Shown: positions 1 to 5,777, counted from the stretch's first letter. The stretch: DNA of 6,405 nt from Deltaproteobacteria bacterium (GCA_013151875.1 JAADHL010000355.1:1-6405); one strand, 5' to 3'. A program made the numbers and translations. Notes: generated from the letters alone by a model not told the origin.

Positions 1-204
1 GAATGCCTTCAGTTGTTTGGTCATCTTGTTGATGGCGTCAACCGATTCCGTCGTGAGTCCGGCCTTGATCTGGGCGCTGTCGCACTTTTCAATCGCCTTG
101 AGCCATACCTCGAACGCGCTCTTGGGCCCCGGGGTGCCTTTGCATCCCGACAGGAGGGGGAACGCAATAAACAACGTCACCATCAATGAAATGGTGTGTT
201 TCAT
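1..204 (-). CDS. Small putative lipoprotein, N-terminal part only (cut by window edge)
   Basis: The gene reads leftward from an ATG at 204 and is open through base 1, giving 68 codons with no stop. The first 21 residues form a lipoprotein signal peptide: Met-Lys-His, a hydrophobic stretch (residues 4-18), then the lipobox Leu-Leu-Ser-Gly-Cys with Cys21 as the lipidated residue. The residue after the Cys is Lys rather than Asp, which under the E. coli +2 rule favours the outer membrane; this rule may not hold outside enterics. A GGAGG ribosome binding site lies at 211-215, six bases before the start. The mature part (FEVWLKAIEKCD, then a Leu-Thr-Thr-Glu-Ser stretch) resembles the opening of small NTF2-like or DUF4878-type lipoproteins, but too little is present to assign a family. 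It starts 18 bases after the clpP stop, so it is probably the third gene of the tig-clpP transcript. Function unknown. Confidence 0.72.
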   Translation of the reverse strand, partial: MKHTISLMVTLFIAFPLLSGCKGTPGPKSAFEVWLKAIEKCDSAQIKAGLTTESVDAINKMTKQLKAF

Positions 205-210
205 GGAGAA

Positions 211-215
211 CCTCC
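211..215 (-). promoter_or_regulatory. Ribosome binding site of the partial lipoprotein gene
   Basis: On the minus strand the bases read GGAGG, a full Shine-Dalgarno core, six bases before the ATG at 204. It fixes the start of the lipoprotein gene, which agrees with the signal peptide that begins there. Confidence 0.7.
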
Positions 216-222
216 AAATTAA

Positions 223-834
223 TCAGTCTTCCCGGGTTTTAACGTCCAGGGTTCGGCGGGTGATGACCTCGTCAATCAGCCCGTATTCCACGGCCTCGTC
301 CGGGCCCAGAAAGAAATCCCGGTCCGAATCCTCGCCTATGCGCTCCCGGGTCTGTCCCGTGTGCAGCGCGAATAGCTCGGTAATCTGGCTCTTGAGATAC
401 AGGATCTCTTTTGCCTGTATGTCCACGTCCGCGGCCTGACCCGAAAACGACCCCAGAGGCTGGTGCAGCAGAAGCCTGGAATGGGGGAGGGCGAACCGTT
501 TTCCCCTGGTTCCGGCGCACAAGAGCAGGGCCGACATGCTGGCGCACTGTCCGATGCAGATGGTGGAAATCGGACACTTGACGTACTGCATCGTGTCATA
601 GATTGCCAGGCCCGAGTGCACCAGGCCGCCCGGGCTGTTGATGTACAGATAGATGTCCTTGTCGGGGTCCTCGGATTCCAGAAACAGGAACTGAGCCACG
701 ACAACGCTGGCCAGGTTGTCGTCTATGGGCCAGCCCAGGAAGATGATCCTGTCCTTCAGCAGGCGCGAGAACACGGACCACTCGCGGTCCCCCCTGTGCG
801 TCTGCTCGATGACCGTCGGAATCCACCAGGTCAT
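223..834 (-). CDS. clpP: ATP-dependent Clp protease proteolytic subunit ClpP
   Basis: 203 residues, a normal length for mature ClpP. ClpP is a cytoplasmic serine peptidase that forms a double heptameric barrel and degrades proteins fed in by a Clp ATPase such as ClpX or ClpA. The catalytic triad is complete: Ser99 in GQCASM, His124 in LLLHQPLG and Asp173 in DSDRDFF. All three sit exactly 12 positions before E. coli Ser111, His136 and Asp185. The handle and oligomer region (KDIYLYINSPGG, residues 59-70) is well conserved. The protein starts almost at the E. coli mature N-terminus, so there is essentially no propeptide. Oddities are Trp3-Trp4 in the axial pore segment, Cys97 and Ser101 where Ala and Gly are usual beside the nucleophile, and no clpX next to it. 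Its ATG overlaps the tig stop (ATGA), and a GAGGAG site lies 8 bases upstream at 843-848, so translation is probably coupled to tig. Confidence 0.96.
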   Translation of the reverse strand: MTWWIPTVIEQTHRGDREWSVFSRLLKDRIIFLGWPIDDNLASVVVAQFLFLESEDPDKDIYLYINSPGGLVHSGLAIYDTMQYVKCPISTICIGQCASMSALLLCAGTRGKRFALPHSRLLLHQPLGSFSGQAADVDIQAKEILYLKSQITELFALHTGQTRERIGEDSDRDFFLGPDEAVEYGLIDEVITRRTLDVKTRED

Positions 835-2261
835 GGCTGTGTCTCCTCGCTTGTTTCCGGTTCTTTCTCTTCGGGCTTCTGATCCCCGGTCGCTTCCGGC
901 GTCGGCTCTGGATCATCGGCCTTATCAGCCTTATCGGCCTCAGCCTCGTCTTCGGCCTTGGTGACGGCGTACCGGACCAGCATGTCCAGGGTCTTTTCAA
1001 GGCGTATGCGGGTCTTGAGTCGGTCGCCTTCTTCGCCCGCCAACCCTGCCTTCAGTTTTGGAAGCGGCATGCCCAGTTCATCCGCCATTTCGGACAGTTT
1101 GGCATCCATGTCCTCTTCAGAGACCTCGACCCCTTCCTTGTCCGCGATCGCCTGCAGGATTATCTGTCTCGACAGGTTTCTGCGCGCCTGGGCCTCGGTA
1201 TCCTCTTTCGGCAGCCCGAGGTCGATCTTGTCTCTTTCTTCCTTGGGCATCGAGGGGAGGATCCTTGCCTTGGCAGCGTCCTCCGCCGCCTTCGCGAGAT
1301 TGTCCACGGTCGCCTGCCCCAATTCGATTTCGTTCTTGGCGAGGATGGCGTCCACGACCGCGTCCTCACGCAGCTCTTTCAGGCTTTTCTCACGGCCCGC
1401 GGCCAGTTGCTCGCGAACCTTTGTCCGCCATTCGTCCAAGGTGACGCCGCCGCCGTATTTCGCCGCGAAATCGTCATCCAGCTCCGGCAGGACCTTTTGC
1501 ATGACCTCCTTCACTTCCACCTCGACGGTCACCTTGCGCTGGGCGTCTCCATCCCCTTCTTCTTCATTCTGGATTACACCCATTGACGGGTCATCTGAAA
1601 AGCTGCCGGTCACGGTCTTTTTCTCGCCGCCCTTCATGCCCAGGAGCTCCCGGCCCATGTCGGCCACCGGGTAGTCGGTCAGGCCCACGACGAGCCGCCG
1701 ATCGTCCTCCTCCACGAGCACCTCGCCGCTTTCCTCGTCCCTGACAACGAGACGGCAGATCGCCATGTCGTTTTCGTGAGCGACGCTGTCCGCCTCCTTG
1801 GTTTCCCAGGTGGCCGCGGCGCCGCGCATGCGTTCCATTCCGCCTTCGACGTCTTCGTCGGTTATTTCGGGCAGTGTGGGTTCGACGATTTCGACGCCCA
1901 GATAGTCCTTGGGGTCGATGGTCGGCATGTACTCGAACTCGGCGGTGTATGTGAAAGCGCCGTCCTCGCCGATTTCGCCCAGGTCCAGCTCGGGGTCCAT
2001 GGACGGTCTCACCGAATGTTCTTCGAGGGCGTCCGCGAACGTCGTCTTGATGATGTCTTCCCGAACCTCTCCGTCCAGCGATGGGCCGATGTGACGCATG
2101 ACCATTTCGATCGGCGCCTTGCCGGGCCTGAAGCCCTTCAACGACACATGAGGCGCATACGCCCTCGCCAGCTTCTTCTTTTTCGCCAGAAACGTCTCGG
2201 CGTCCACCTCTACCTTGAGCCGGACCCTGAGGCCTTCCAATTCCTCGAACTCGACCTTCAT
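831..2261 (-). CDS. tig: Trigger factor, ribosome-associated chaperone
   Basis: 476 residues, slightly longer than the usual 430-450. Trigger factor docks at the ribosome exit tunnel and shields nascent chains in the cytoplasm. The N-terminal ribosome-binding domain (about 1-145) carries the signature GFRPGKAP at 43-50. The middle FKBP-like peptidyl-prolyl isomerase domain (about 163-255) is weakly conserved: the Ile-Pro-Gly-Phe type motif is replaced by YPVADMG (197-203), and there is an acidic insert around 231-242. The C-terminal SurA-like helical chaperone domain (about 256-434) begins with the conserved LPELDDDFAAKYG. The last 41 residues (436-476) form a disordered-looking tail rich in Glu, Asp and Pro (17 acidic residues, no aromatics), which explains the extra length. 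The start at 2261 has an AGGAG site at 2268-2272, six bases away, and no competing start is needed. It is the first gene of the leftward unit with clpP. Confidence 0.96.
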   Translation of the reverse strand: MKVEFEELEGLRVRLKVEVDAETFLAKKKKLARAYAPHVSLKGFRPGKAPIEMVMRHIGPSLDGEVREDIIKTTFADALEEHSVRPSMDPELDLGEIGEDGAFTYTAEFEYMPTIDPKDYLGVEIVEPTLPEITDEDVEGGMERMRGAAATWETKEADSVAHENDMAICRLVVRDEESGEVLVEEDDRRLVVGLTDYPVADMGRELLGMKGGEKKTVTGSFSDDPSMGVIQNEEEGDGDAQRKVTVEVEVKEVMQKVLPELDDDFAAKYGGGVTLDEWRTKVREQLAAGREKSLKELREDAVVDAILAKNEIELGQATVDNLAKAAEDAAKARILPSMPKEERDKIDLGLPKEDTEAQARRNLSRQIILQAIADKEGVEVSEEDMDAKLSEMADELGMPLPKLKAGLAGEEGDRLKTRIRLEKTLDMLVRYAVTKAEDEAEADKADKADDPEPTPEATGDQKPEEKEPETSEETQP

Positions 2262-2267
2262 TACTTT

Positions 2268-2272
2268 CTCCT
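2268..2272 (-). promoter_or_regulatory. Ribosome binding site of tig
   Basis: The minus strand reads AGGAG six bases before the ATG of tig, which supports the start at 2261. Confidence 0.7.
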
Positions 2273-2282
2273 GAGAATCCCG

Positions 2283-2301
2283 GGGACCCGCGACGGATCC
2301 C
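2283..2301 (-). other. Possible stem-loop in the tig leader
   Basis: In the minus-strand transcript GGGAUCC can pair with GGGUCCC across a five-base loop (seven pairs, one of them U-G). It would lie about 10 bases upstream of the tig ribosome binding site. Such a short stem is easily found by chance in GC-rich DNA, so a role in controlling tig translation is only a possibility. Confidence 0.25.
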
Positions 2302-2312
2302 AGCGCCGCGGC

Positions 2313-2341
2313 AATCTAGCAGTGTTTTCGATACGGTGCAA
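2313..2341 (-). promoter_or_regulatory. Predicted sigma-70-type promoter for tig-clpP
   Basis: Read on the minus strand: TTGCAC (2341-2336) as a weak -35, a 17-base spacer, then TAGATT (2318-2313) as the -10, with TGC directly before it as an extended -10. The -10 matches the consensus at four of six positions. Transcription would begin near 2305 and give a leader of about 45 bases. This is read by eye and is not experimentally supported. Its position at the head of the tig-clpP unit, facing a second promoter, makes it reasonable. Confidence 0.45.
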
Positions 2342-2353
2342 GCGCAGACCGCC

Positions 2354-2383
2354 TTGACACCCGGTTGCTCCATCTGCTATTCA
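2354..2383 (+). promoter_or_regulatory. Predicted sigma-70-type promoter for the lipoprotein-ompA-coaBC unit
   Basis: A perfect -35 hexamer TTGACA lies at 2354-2359. After an 18-base spacer comes TATTCA at 2378-2383, preceded directly by TGC, which makes an extended -10. Transcription would start near 2390, about 25 bases before the preferred start codon at 2417. The -10 itself is weak (three of six), but the consensus -35, the extended element and the placement support it. Its -35 is only 12 bases from the -35 of the opposing tig promoter. Confidence 0.5.
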
Positions 2384-2416
2384 CCACAAGGTATTTCCAC
2401 CATGGGGGAATGGGCG

Positions 2417-2797
2417 ATGCAGGCCGTTTTCCACAGGTCGGTTGCATGGCTTGCGGCCGCATTGATCGGCCTGTCTGCCTGCGGCGGTTCAGCGGTGTCG
2501 TTCATAGCGTCAACCGCCATCGAAAGGGCCGAGGTGGAACTGCTCGACGCGCGCCGGATTAAGGCCGACAAGGACGCGCCCTACCAGTACACCAAGGCGG
2601 ACCTGTACGTGAAAATGGCCAAGGAACGTCTGGGGTACGCCGACTATCAGGCGGTACAGCAGTACGCGGAAGACGCCCTGAAACTGGCCACTGAAGCGAA
2701 AAAGGTCGCCCGTGAGTCCCGCCGGCTCAAGAAATTGCGCGAGGCCGGTCCAGGTCAGGGGTCGGGATGGGGTCCGTCCGGGGGGAAGGGCCGATGA
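2417..2797 (+). CDS. DUF4398-like helical lipoprotein
   Basis: 126 residues from the ATG at 2417. The N-terminus is a lipoprotein signal peptide: a His-Arg n-region, a hydrophobic core (VAWLAAALIGL) and the lipobox Leu-Ser-Ala-Cys, with Cys22 lipidated. The mature part (about residues 30-105) is Ala-, Glu- and Lys-rich helix with the pattern APYQYTKADLYVKMAKERL followed by YADYQAVQQYAEDA, which I recognise as a DUF4398-type helical hairpin. The tail (about 110-126) is Gly-rich and basic. An in-frame ATG at 2402 is a possible earlier start, adding Met-Gly-Glu-Trp-Ala; I prefer 2417 because it gives a basic n-region and has a GGGGGA site seven bases upstream at 2404-2409. The stop overlaps the next ATG (ATGA), so this protein and the OmpA lipoprotein are probably made together in the periplasm-facing outer membrane leaflet. 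Molecular function is unknown. Confidence 0.82.
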   Translation: MQAVFHRSVAWLAAALIGLSACGGSAVSFIASTAIERAEVELLDARRIKADKDAPYQYTKADLYVKMAKERLGYADYQAVQQYAEDALKLATEAKKVARESRRLKKLREAGPGQGSGWGPSGGKGR

Positions 2798-3807
2798 AGT
2801 ATCGGATCCGCGTTCTTGTCCTGACTGCTGCACTGCTTTCCGGCTGCATCTCTTCGCCGGTGGTAATGGACAGGGCCGGGGCCGTTCAGACCCTGACCGC
2901 GCAACAGCACGAGCCCATGGTCAATTGCGCCCCCAAAGAGCTGGCCCGGGCCGAGGCGTACGCCGCTTTCGCGCAACACGAGTCGTCCCAGGGCAGGTCC
3001 CATGTCGCCCGCCGGTTTCTGGAACTGGCCGAGTTCAACGCCAAGAAGGCATTCGAGAACTCCCGGGACCAGTCATGCCTGGGCGACAGGGACGGCGATG
3101 GGATCCCGGACAAGGTGGACATGTGCGTCCAGCGCAAAGAGGACTTCGACAAGTTCAAGGACGAGGACGGTTGCCCGGACCCGGACAATGACCGCGACGG
3201 GATCCTGGACCCCCAGGACAAGTGTCCGAACGAGGCCGGTCCGGTAAAGAACGAGGGGTGTCCGTTCATGGATTCGGATGGTGACGGGTTGTCCGACGGC
3301 GAGGACAAGTGCCCGCATCAGTTCGGGCCCGCGGCCAACCATGGCTGCCCGATTCGCGATACGGACAAGGACGGCGTGCCCGACAACGAGGACCAGTGTC
3401 CGAACAAGCCTGGAACCAGGGAAAACAACGGGTGTCCATACAAGCTGATAAAGGTGACCGACAAGCTGATCATCATGAAGGAAAAGATATTCTTCGCCTT
3501 CGGCAAGTCGTTCATCAAGCGCTCGTCCCGACCCCTTTTGAACGAGGTCGCGCAGGCCCTCAAGGACCATCCGTCCTTCGTGGTGCGTATAGAGGGACAT
3601 ACCGACTCGGTGGGCAGCGCCTCAACGAATCTCAGGCTGTCGAAGGCGCGCGCCTCCGCGGTCAAGAAGTACCTTGTGGGCAGGGGGATCGCGTCCGGTC
3701 GGCTCAAGGCCGTCGGTTATGGTGAAAAAAGGCCGATCGACGACAATTCGACGGCCGCCGGCCGTTCGGTCAACCGGCGTGTAGAGTTTCATATCGTTTC
3801 AAGATAG
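2794..3807 (+). CDS. OmpA-family peptidoglycan-binding lipoprotein with TSP3 repeats
   Basis: 337 residues. Residues 1-18 are a lipoprotein signal peptide (basic start, hydrophobic core, lipobox Leu-Leu-Ser-Gly-Cys18). Residues 45-95 form an Ala- and Glu-rich helical segment (CAPKELARAEAYAAFAQHE) flanked by Cys45 and Cys95, itself resembling DUF4398. Residues 97-214 hold four TSP3 calcium-binding repeats, each with Asp-x-Asp-x-Asp-Gly and a following Cys. The C-terminal OmpA domain (about 230-337) contains IEGHTDSVG, NLRLSKARASAV and NRRVEF. Asp271 and Arg286 fit the family's diaminopimelate-contacting pair, so it should bind peptidoglycan. It likely tethers the outer membrane to the cell wall by a lipid anchor rather than a beta-barrel, which is absent. 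The start at 2794 overlaps the upstream stop and gives a proper signal peptide; a longer reading from 2767 would add nine residues that spoil it. GGGGGA at 2781-2786 is the likely ribosome binding site. Confidence 0.93.
   Translation: MKYRIRVLVLTAALLSGCISSPVVMDRAGAVQTLTAQQHEPMVNCAPKELARAEAYAAFAQHESSQGRSHVARRFLELAEFNAKKAFENSRDQSCLGDRDGDGIPDKVDMCVQRKEDFDKFKDEDGCPDPDNDRDGILDPQDKCPNEAGPVKNEGCPFMDSDGDGLSDGEDKCPHQFGPAANHGCPIRDTDKDGVPDNEDQCPNKPGTRENNGCPYKLIKVTDKLIIMKEKIFFAFGKSFIKRSSRPLLNEVAQALKDHPSFVVRIEGHTDSVGSASTNLRLSKARASAVKKYLVGRGIASGRLKAVGYGEKRPIDDNSTAAGRSVNRRVEFHIVSR
3082..3435 (+). repeat. Four TSP3 calcium-binding repeats inside the OmpA lipoprotein
   Basis: In the protein, Cys144, Cys173 and Cys202 are exactly 29 residues (87 bases) apart, and Gly-Cys-Pro cysteines at 127, 156, 185 and 214 follow the same 29-residue period. 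The first unit (97-127) is irregular: its Cys111 is 16 residues before Cys127, whereas the later pairs are 12 apart. Each repeat has a DxDxDG loop (GDRDGDG, DNDRDG, DSDGDG, DTDKDG) that fits calcium coordination. The Cys pairs probably form disulfides in the periplasm. Tandem units of this kind can expand or contract by recombination. Confidence 0.85.
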
Positions 3808-3843
3808 GAGTCGGCGGTCATCGCGTTGCCGGCCGGTTAATTA

Positions 3844-5067
3844 ATGAAAGCGCTTGACGAAAAACTGATCATCCTGGGCGTGACCGGGGGCATTGCGGCC
3901 TACAAGTCCGGTCTGCTTGCGCGCGCCCTGGTCCGCGCCGGCGCCAGGGTCACTGTGGTCATGTCCGAAGCGGCCACCCGGTTCGTGGCGCCGCTGACGT
4001 TCGAGGCCCTGACCGGAAATCCCTGTCTTACGGATGCGTCGATGTTCGAACAGGGGGCCGCGATATCCCATGTGGAATTGGCGCGCAAGGCCGATTGCAT
4101 CGTGATCGCGCCCGCCACGGCCAATACAATTGCCAAGATTTCGCACGGTTTTGCCGACACTTTGCTGACTACAACGGTTCTGGCCTCGTCCGCCCCGGTC
4201 CTGATGGTTCCCTCGATGCACACCGGCATGTGGGAAAACGAGCTTACACAGGGGAACCTCGATGGCCTACCGTCCCGGTTCACTGTAATGGCGCCTGACG
4301 TGGGCGTGCTCGCGTCCGGCGACAAGGGCGCTGGGAGGTTCCCGGACGAGGATTCCATCGTCTGGGAGGCCGCGGCCCTTCTGGCCGGTCAGGATTTCGA
4401 GGACCGTACCGTTGTCGTGACCGGTGGACCCACGCGCGAGCATCTGGACCCGGTAAGGGTGTTCACCAATCCGTCCACCGGACGAATGGGAATTGCCGTG
4501 GCCATGGCGGCGCAGGTCAGGGGCGCCCGCGTCAGGCTGGTGCTGGGCCCGACACAGGTCGAGCCGCCTCGGCGCATCACCGGCCGCTCGATGGATGTGG
4601 TCCGTGTCGAGACGGCGTCCGAGATGCTGAGGGCCGTGGATGAGGCGCTGGAGGGGGCTGACGCCCTGGTCATGGCCGCGGCCGTGGCGGACGAGCGACC
4701 GGTCGCGCCCAGCGCCGAAAAGGTCCGCAAGGGGGATCTGCCCTCGTCGGTGAAACTCGAAAGGACGCCGGATATCCTGATGAGTCTGGCCAATGGATTA
4801 GGCGATATCGTGACGCTGGGGTTCGCGGCCGAGACCGGGGACCTGGAGGCGGCCGGCCGCGCAAAGCTGGAGGCCAAGGGCCTGGACCTGATCTTCGCCA
4901 ACCCGGTGGGCGGGGGCAGGGGGTTCGCGTCATCGGTCAACGAGGGCATTCTGTTGGGCCGTGACGGTTTTTCTCTGCCGGTGGGGAGCATGGCCAAGCA
5001 GGACCTGGCCGACCTCCTGCTGGATCATGTCGCCGCATTGATGCCTGGTTTGGGGACCGATTCTTGA
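3844..5067 (+). CDS. coaBC: Bifunctional CoaBC: phosphopantothenoylcysteine synthetase/decarboxylase
   Basis: 407 residues, the normal size. In coenzyme A synthesis the CoaB half joins cysteine to 4'-phosphopantothenate using CTP, and the FMN-dependent CoaC half decarboxylates the product to 4'-phosphopantetheine. CoaC (about 1-185) shows the flavin loop GVTGGIAAYKS (12-22), catalytic His76 in AISHVELARKAD, and APATANTIAKI (89-99). Two family positions differ: the PxMNxxMW motif reads PSMHTGMW (123-130, His126 for Asn), and the substrate-flap Cys is Ser158 in LASGDKGAGR. CoaB (about 186-407) has TGGPTREHLDPVR (193-205), Asn209 in the FTNPSTGRMG loop, AAAVAD (278-283), Lys293 in SAEKVRKG and LIFANPVGGG. 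The start is the first possible one, since an in-frame TAA lies at 3838-3840, but no Shine-Dalgarno sequence is visible. It is 36 bases after the ompA stop and overlaps the next gene by 4 bases. Confidence 0.96.
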   Translation: MKALDEKLIILGVTGGIAAYKSGLLARALVRAGARVTVVMSEAATRFVAPLTFEALTGNPCLTDASMFEQGAAISHVELARKADCIVIAPATANTIAKISHGFADTLLTTTVLASSAPVLMVPSMHTGMWENELTQGNLDGLPSRFTVMAPDVGVLASGDKGAGRFPDEDSIVWEAAALLAGQDFEDRTVVVTGGPTREHLDPVRVFTNPSTGRMGIAVAMAAQVRGARVRLVLGPTQVEPPRRITGRSMDVVRVETASEMLRAVDEALEGADALVMAAAVADERPVAPSAEKVRKGDLPSSVKLERTPDILMSLANGLGDIVTLGFAAETGDLEAAGRAKLEAKGLDLIFANPVGGGRGFASSVNEGILLGRDGFSLPVGSMAKQDLADLLLDHVAALMPGLGTDS

Positions 5068-5777
5068 AGACCCTCGTTTCCGAAATATCCGCGGTTCTGG
5101 AGGGCCTCCTGGCCGAGGAATCGCTGACCACGGATTATCTTCCGCCAATCCGCTCCATGTCGTCCGATGTAATACACATGGATGGGACGCAGGAGTCTCG
5201 AATCGCGGGGCCCGTTGATTCGAAAGTGGGGCTGGAGGTCCTGCAAAAACAGGTGTCGGGCTGCGGCGGTTGCGACCTGGCGCGCGGCAGGACCCAGACG
5301 GTGTTCGGCGAGGGGGCCGCTGGATGCGGGGTGATGTTCATCGGCGAGGCCCCGGGGGCCGAGGAGGACGCCACGGGCAGGCCCTTCGTCGGTCCCGCGG
5401 GTCAACTGCTCGACAGGATGATCAAGGCCATGAATCTGACCCGGGAGGAATGCTACATCGCGAACGTGGTCAAGTGCAGGCCGCCCGGAAACGTGACCCC
5501 CAATCCGACTCAAACGGAGGCCTGCATGCCGTACCTCAGACGGCAGATTGAATTGATAGCGCCGGAAATCATCGTGGCCCTTGGCAGGGTGGCCGCCAAT
5601 GCGCTGACCGGACGCGTCGAGGCGATCGCCAGATTGCGCCACCAATGGCATACGTGGGGTGACATCCCGTTTGTCGTGACATATCATCCCGCTGCGCTTT
5701 TGAGGGACCAGTCCCGAAAGAAACTGGCGTGGGAAGACCTGAAAATGGTCATGGCCAAATTGAGGCAGTTGGGTTGA
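5064..5777 (+). CDS. Family 4 uracil-DNA glycosylase (iron-sulfur)
   Basis: 237 residues. It removes uracil arising in DNA from cytosine deamination or dUTP incorporation, starting base excision repair. The four iron-sulfur cysteines are Cys67, Cys70, Cys138 and Cys154; their spacing (3, 68, 16) equals that of Thermotoga maritima UDG. Motif 1 is GEAPGAEEDATGRPFVG (94-110), followed by PAGQLLD; NVVKCRPPGN (134-143) follows, and the C-terminal motif is TYHPAALLRD (206-215) with His208. About 50 residues precede the cluster that are absent from short family 4 enzymes; the first part (EISAVLEGLLAEE) looks helical and the rest low in structure. The start is a TTG sharing bases with the coaBC stop (TTGA), with GGGGA seven bases upstream at 5052-5056. 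An internal ATG at 5157 (residue 32) is an alternative but lacks a ribosome binding site. Confidence 0.94.
   Translation: MKTLVSEISAVLEGLLAEESLTTDYLPPIRSMSSDVIHMDGTQESRIAGPVDSKVGLEVLQKQVSGCGGCDLARGRTQTVFGEGAAGCGVMFIGEAPGAEEDATGRPFVGPAGQLLDRMIKAMNLTREECYIANVVKCRPPGNVTPNPTQTEACMPYLRRQIELIAPEIIVALGRVAANALTGRVEAIARLRHQWHTWGDIPFVVTYHPAALLRDQSRKKLAWEDLKMVMAKLRQLG

Noticed and set aside
17..439. A 140-codon plus-strand frame crossing the clpP end and the lipoprotein gene
   Set aside because: It runs antisense through two supported genes and the gap between them and encodes nothing recognisable.
958..1674. A 238-codon open frame on the plus strand, rich in Ser
   Set aside because: It is antisense to tig. 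Its Ser-rich composition is what reverse reading of Glu-, Asp- and Ala-rich codons gives.
1591..2373. A 260-codon minus-strand frame that is Arg- and Gly-rich
   Set aside because: It overlaps the 5' half of tig in another frame and has the biased composition of a frame shadow.
2336..2416. An upstream extension of the DUF4398-like lipoprotein to an ATG at 2336
   Set aside because: It would place the predicted promoter inside the gene and add 27 residues before a clear lipoprotein signal peptide.
3808..3843. CCGGCCGG between ompA and coaBC as a terminator
   Set aside because: It is a short self-complementary run with no loop and no T-run; it cannot form an intrinsic terminator hairpin.
4389..4997. 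A 202-codon minus-strand frame opposite the CoaB half of coaBC
   Set aside because: The plus-strand gene explains the sequence fully; the reverse frame is Ser-, Pro- and Thr-rich with no motif.
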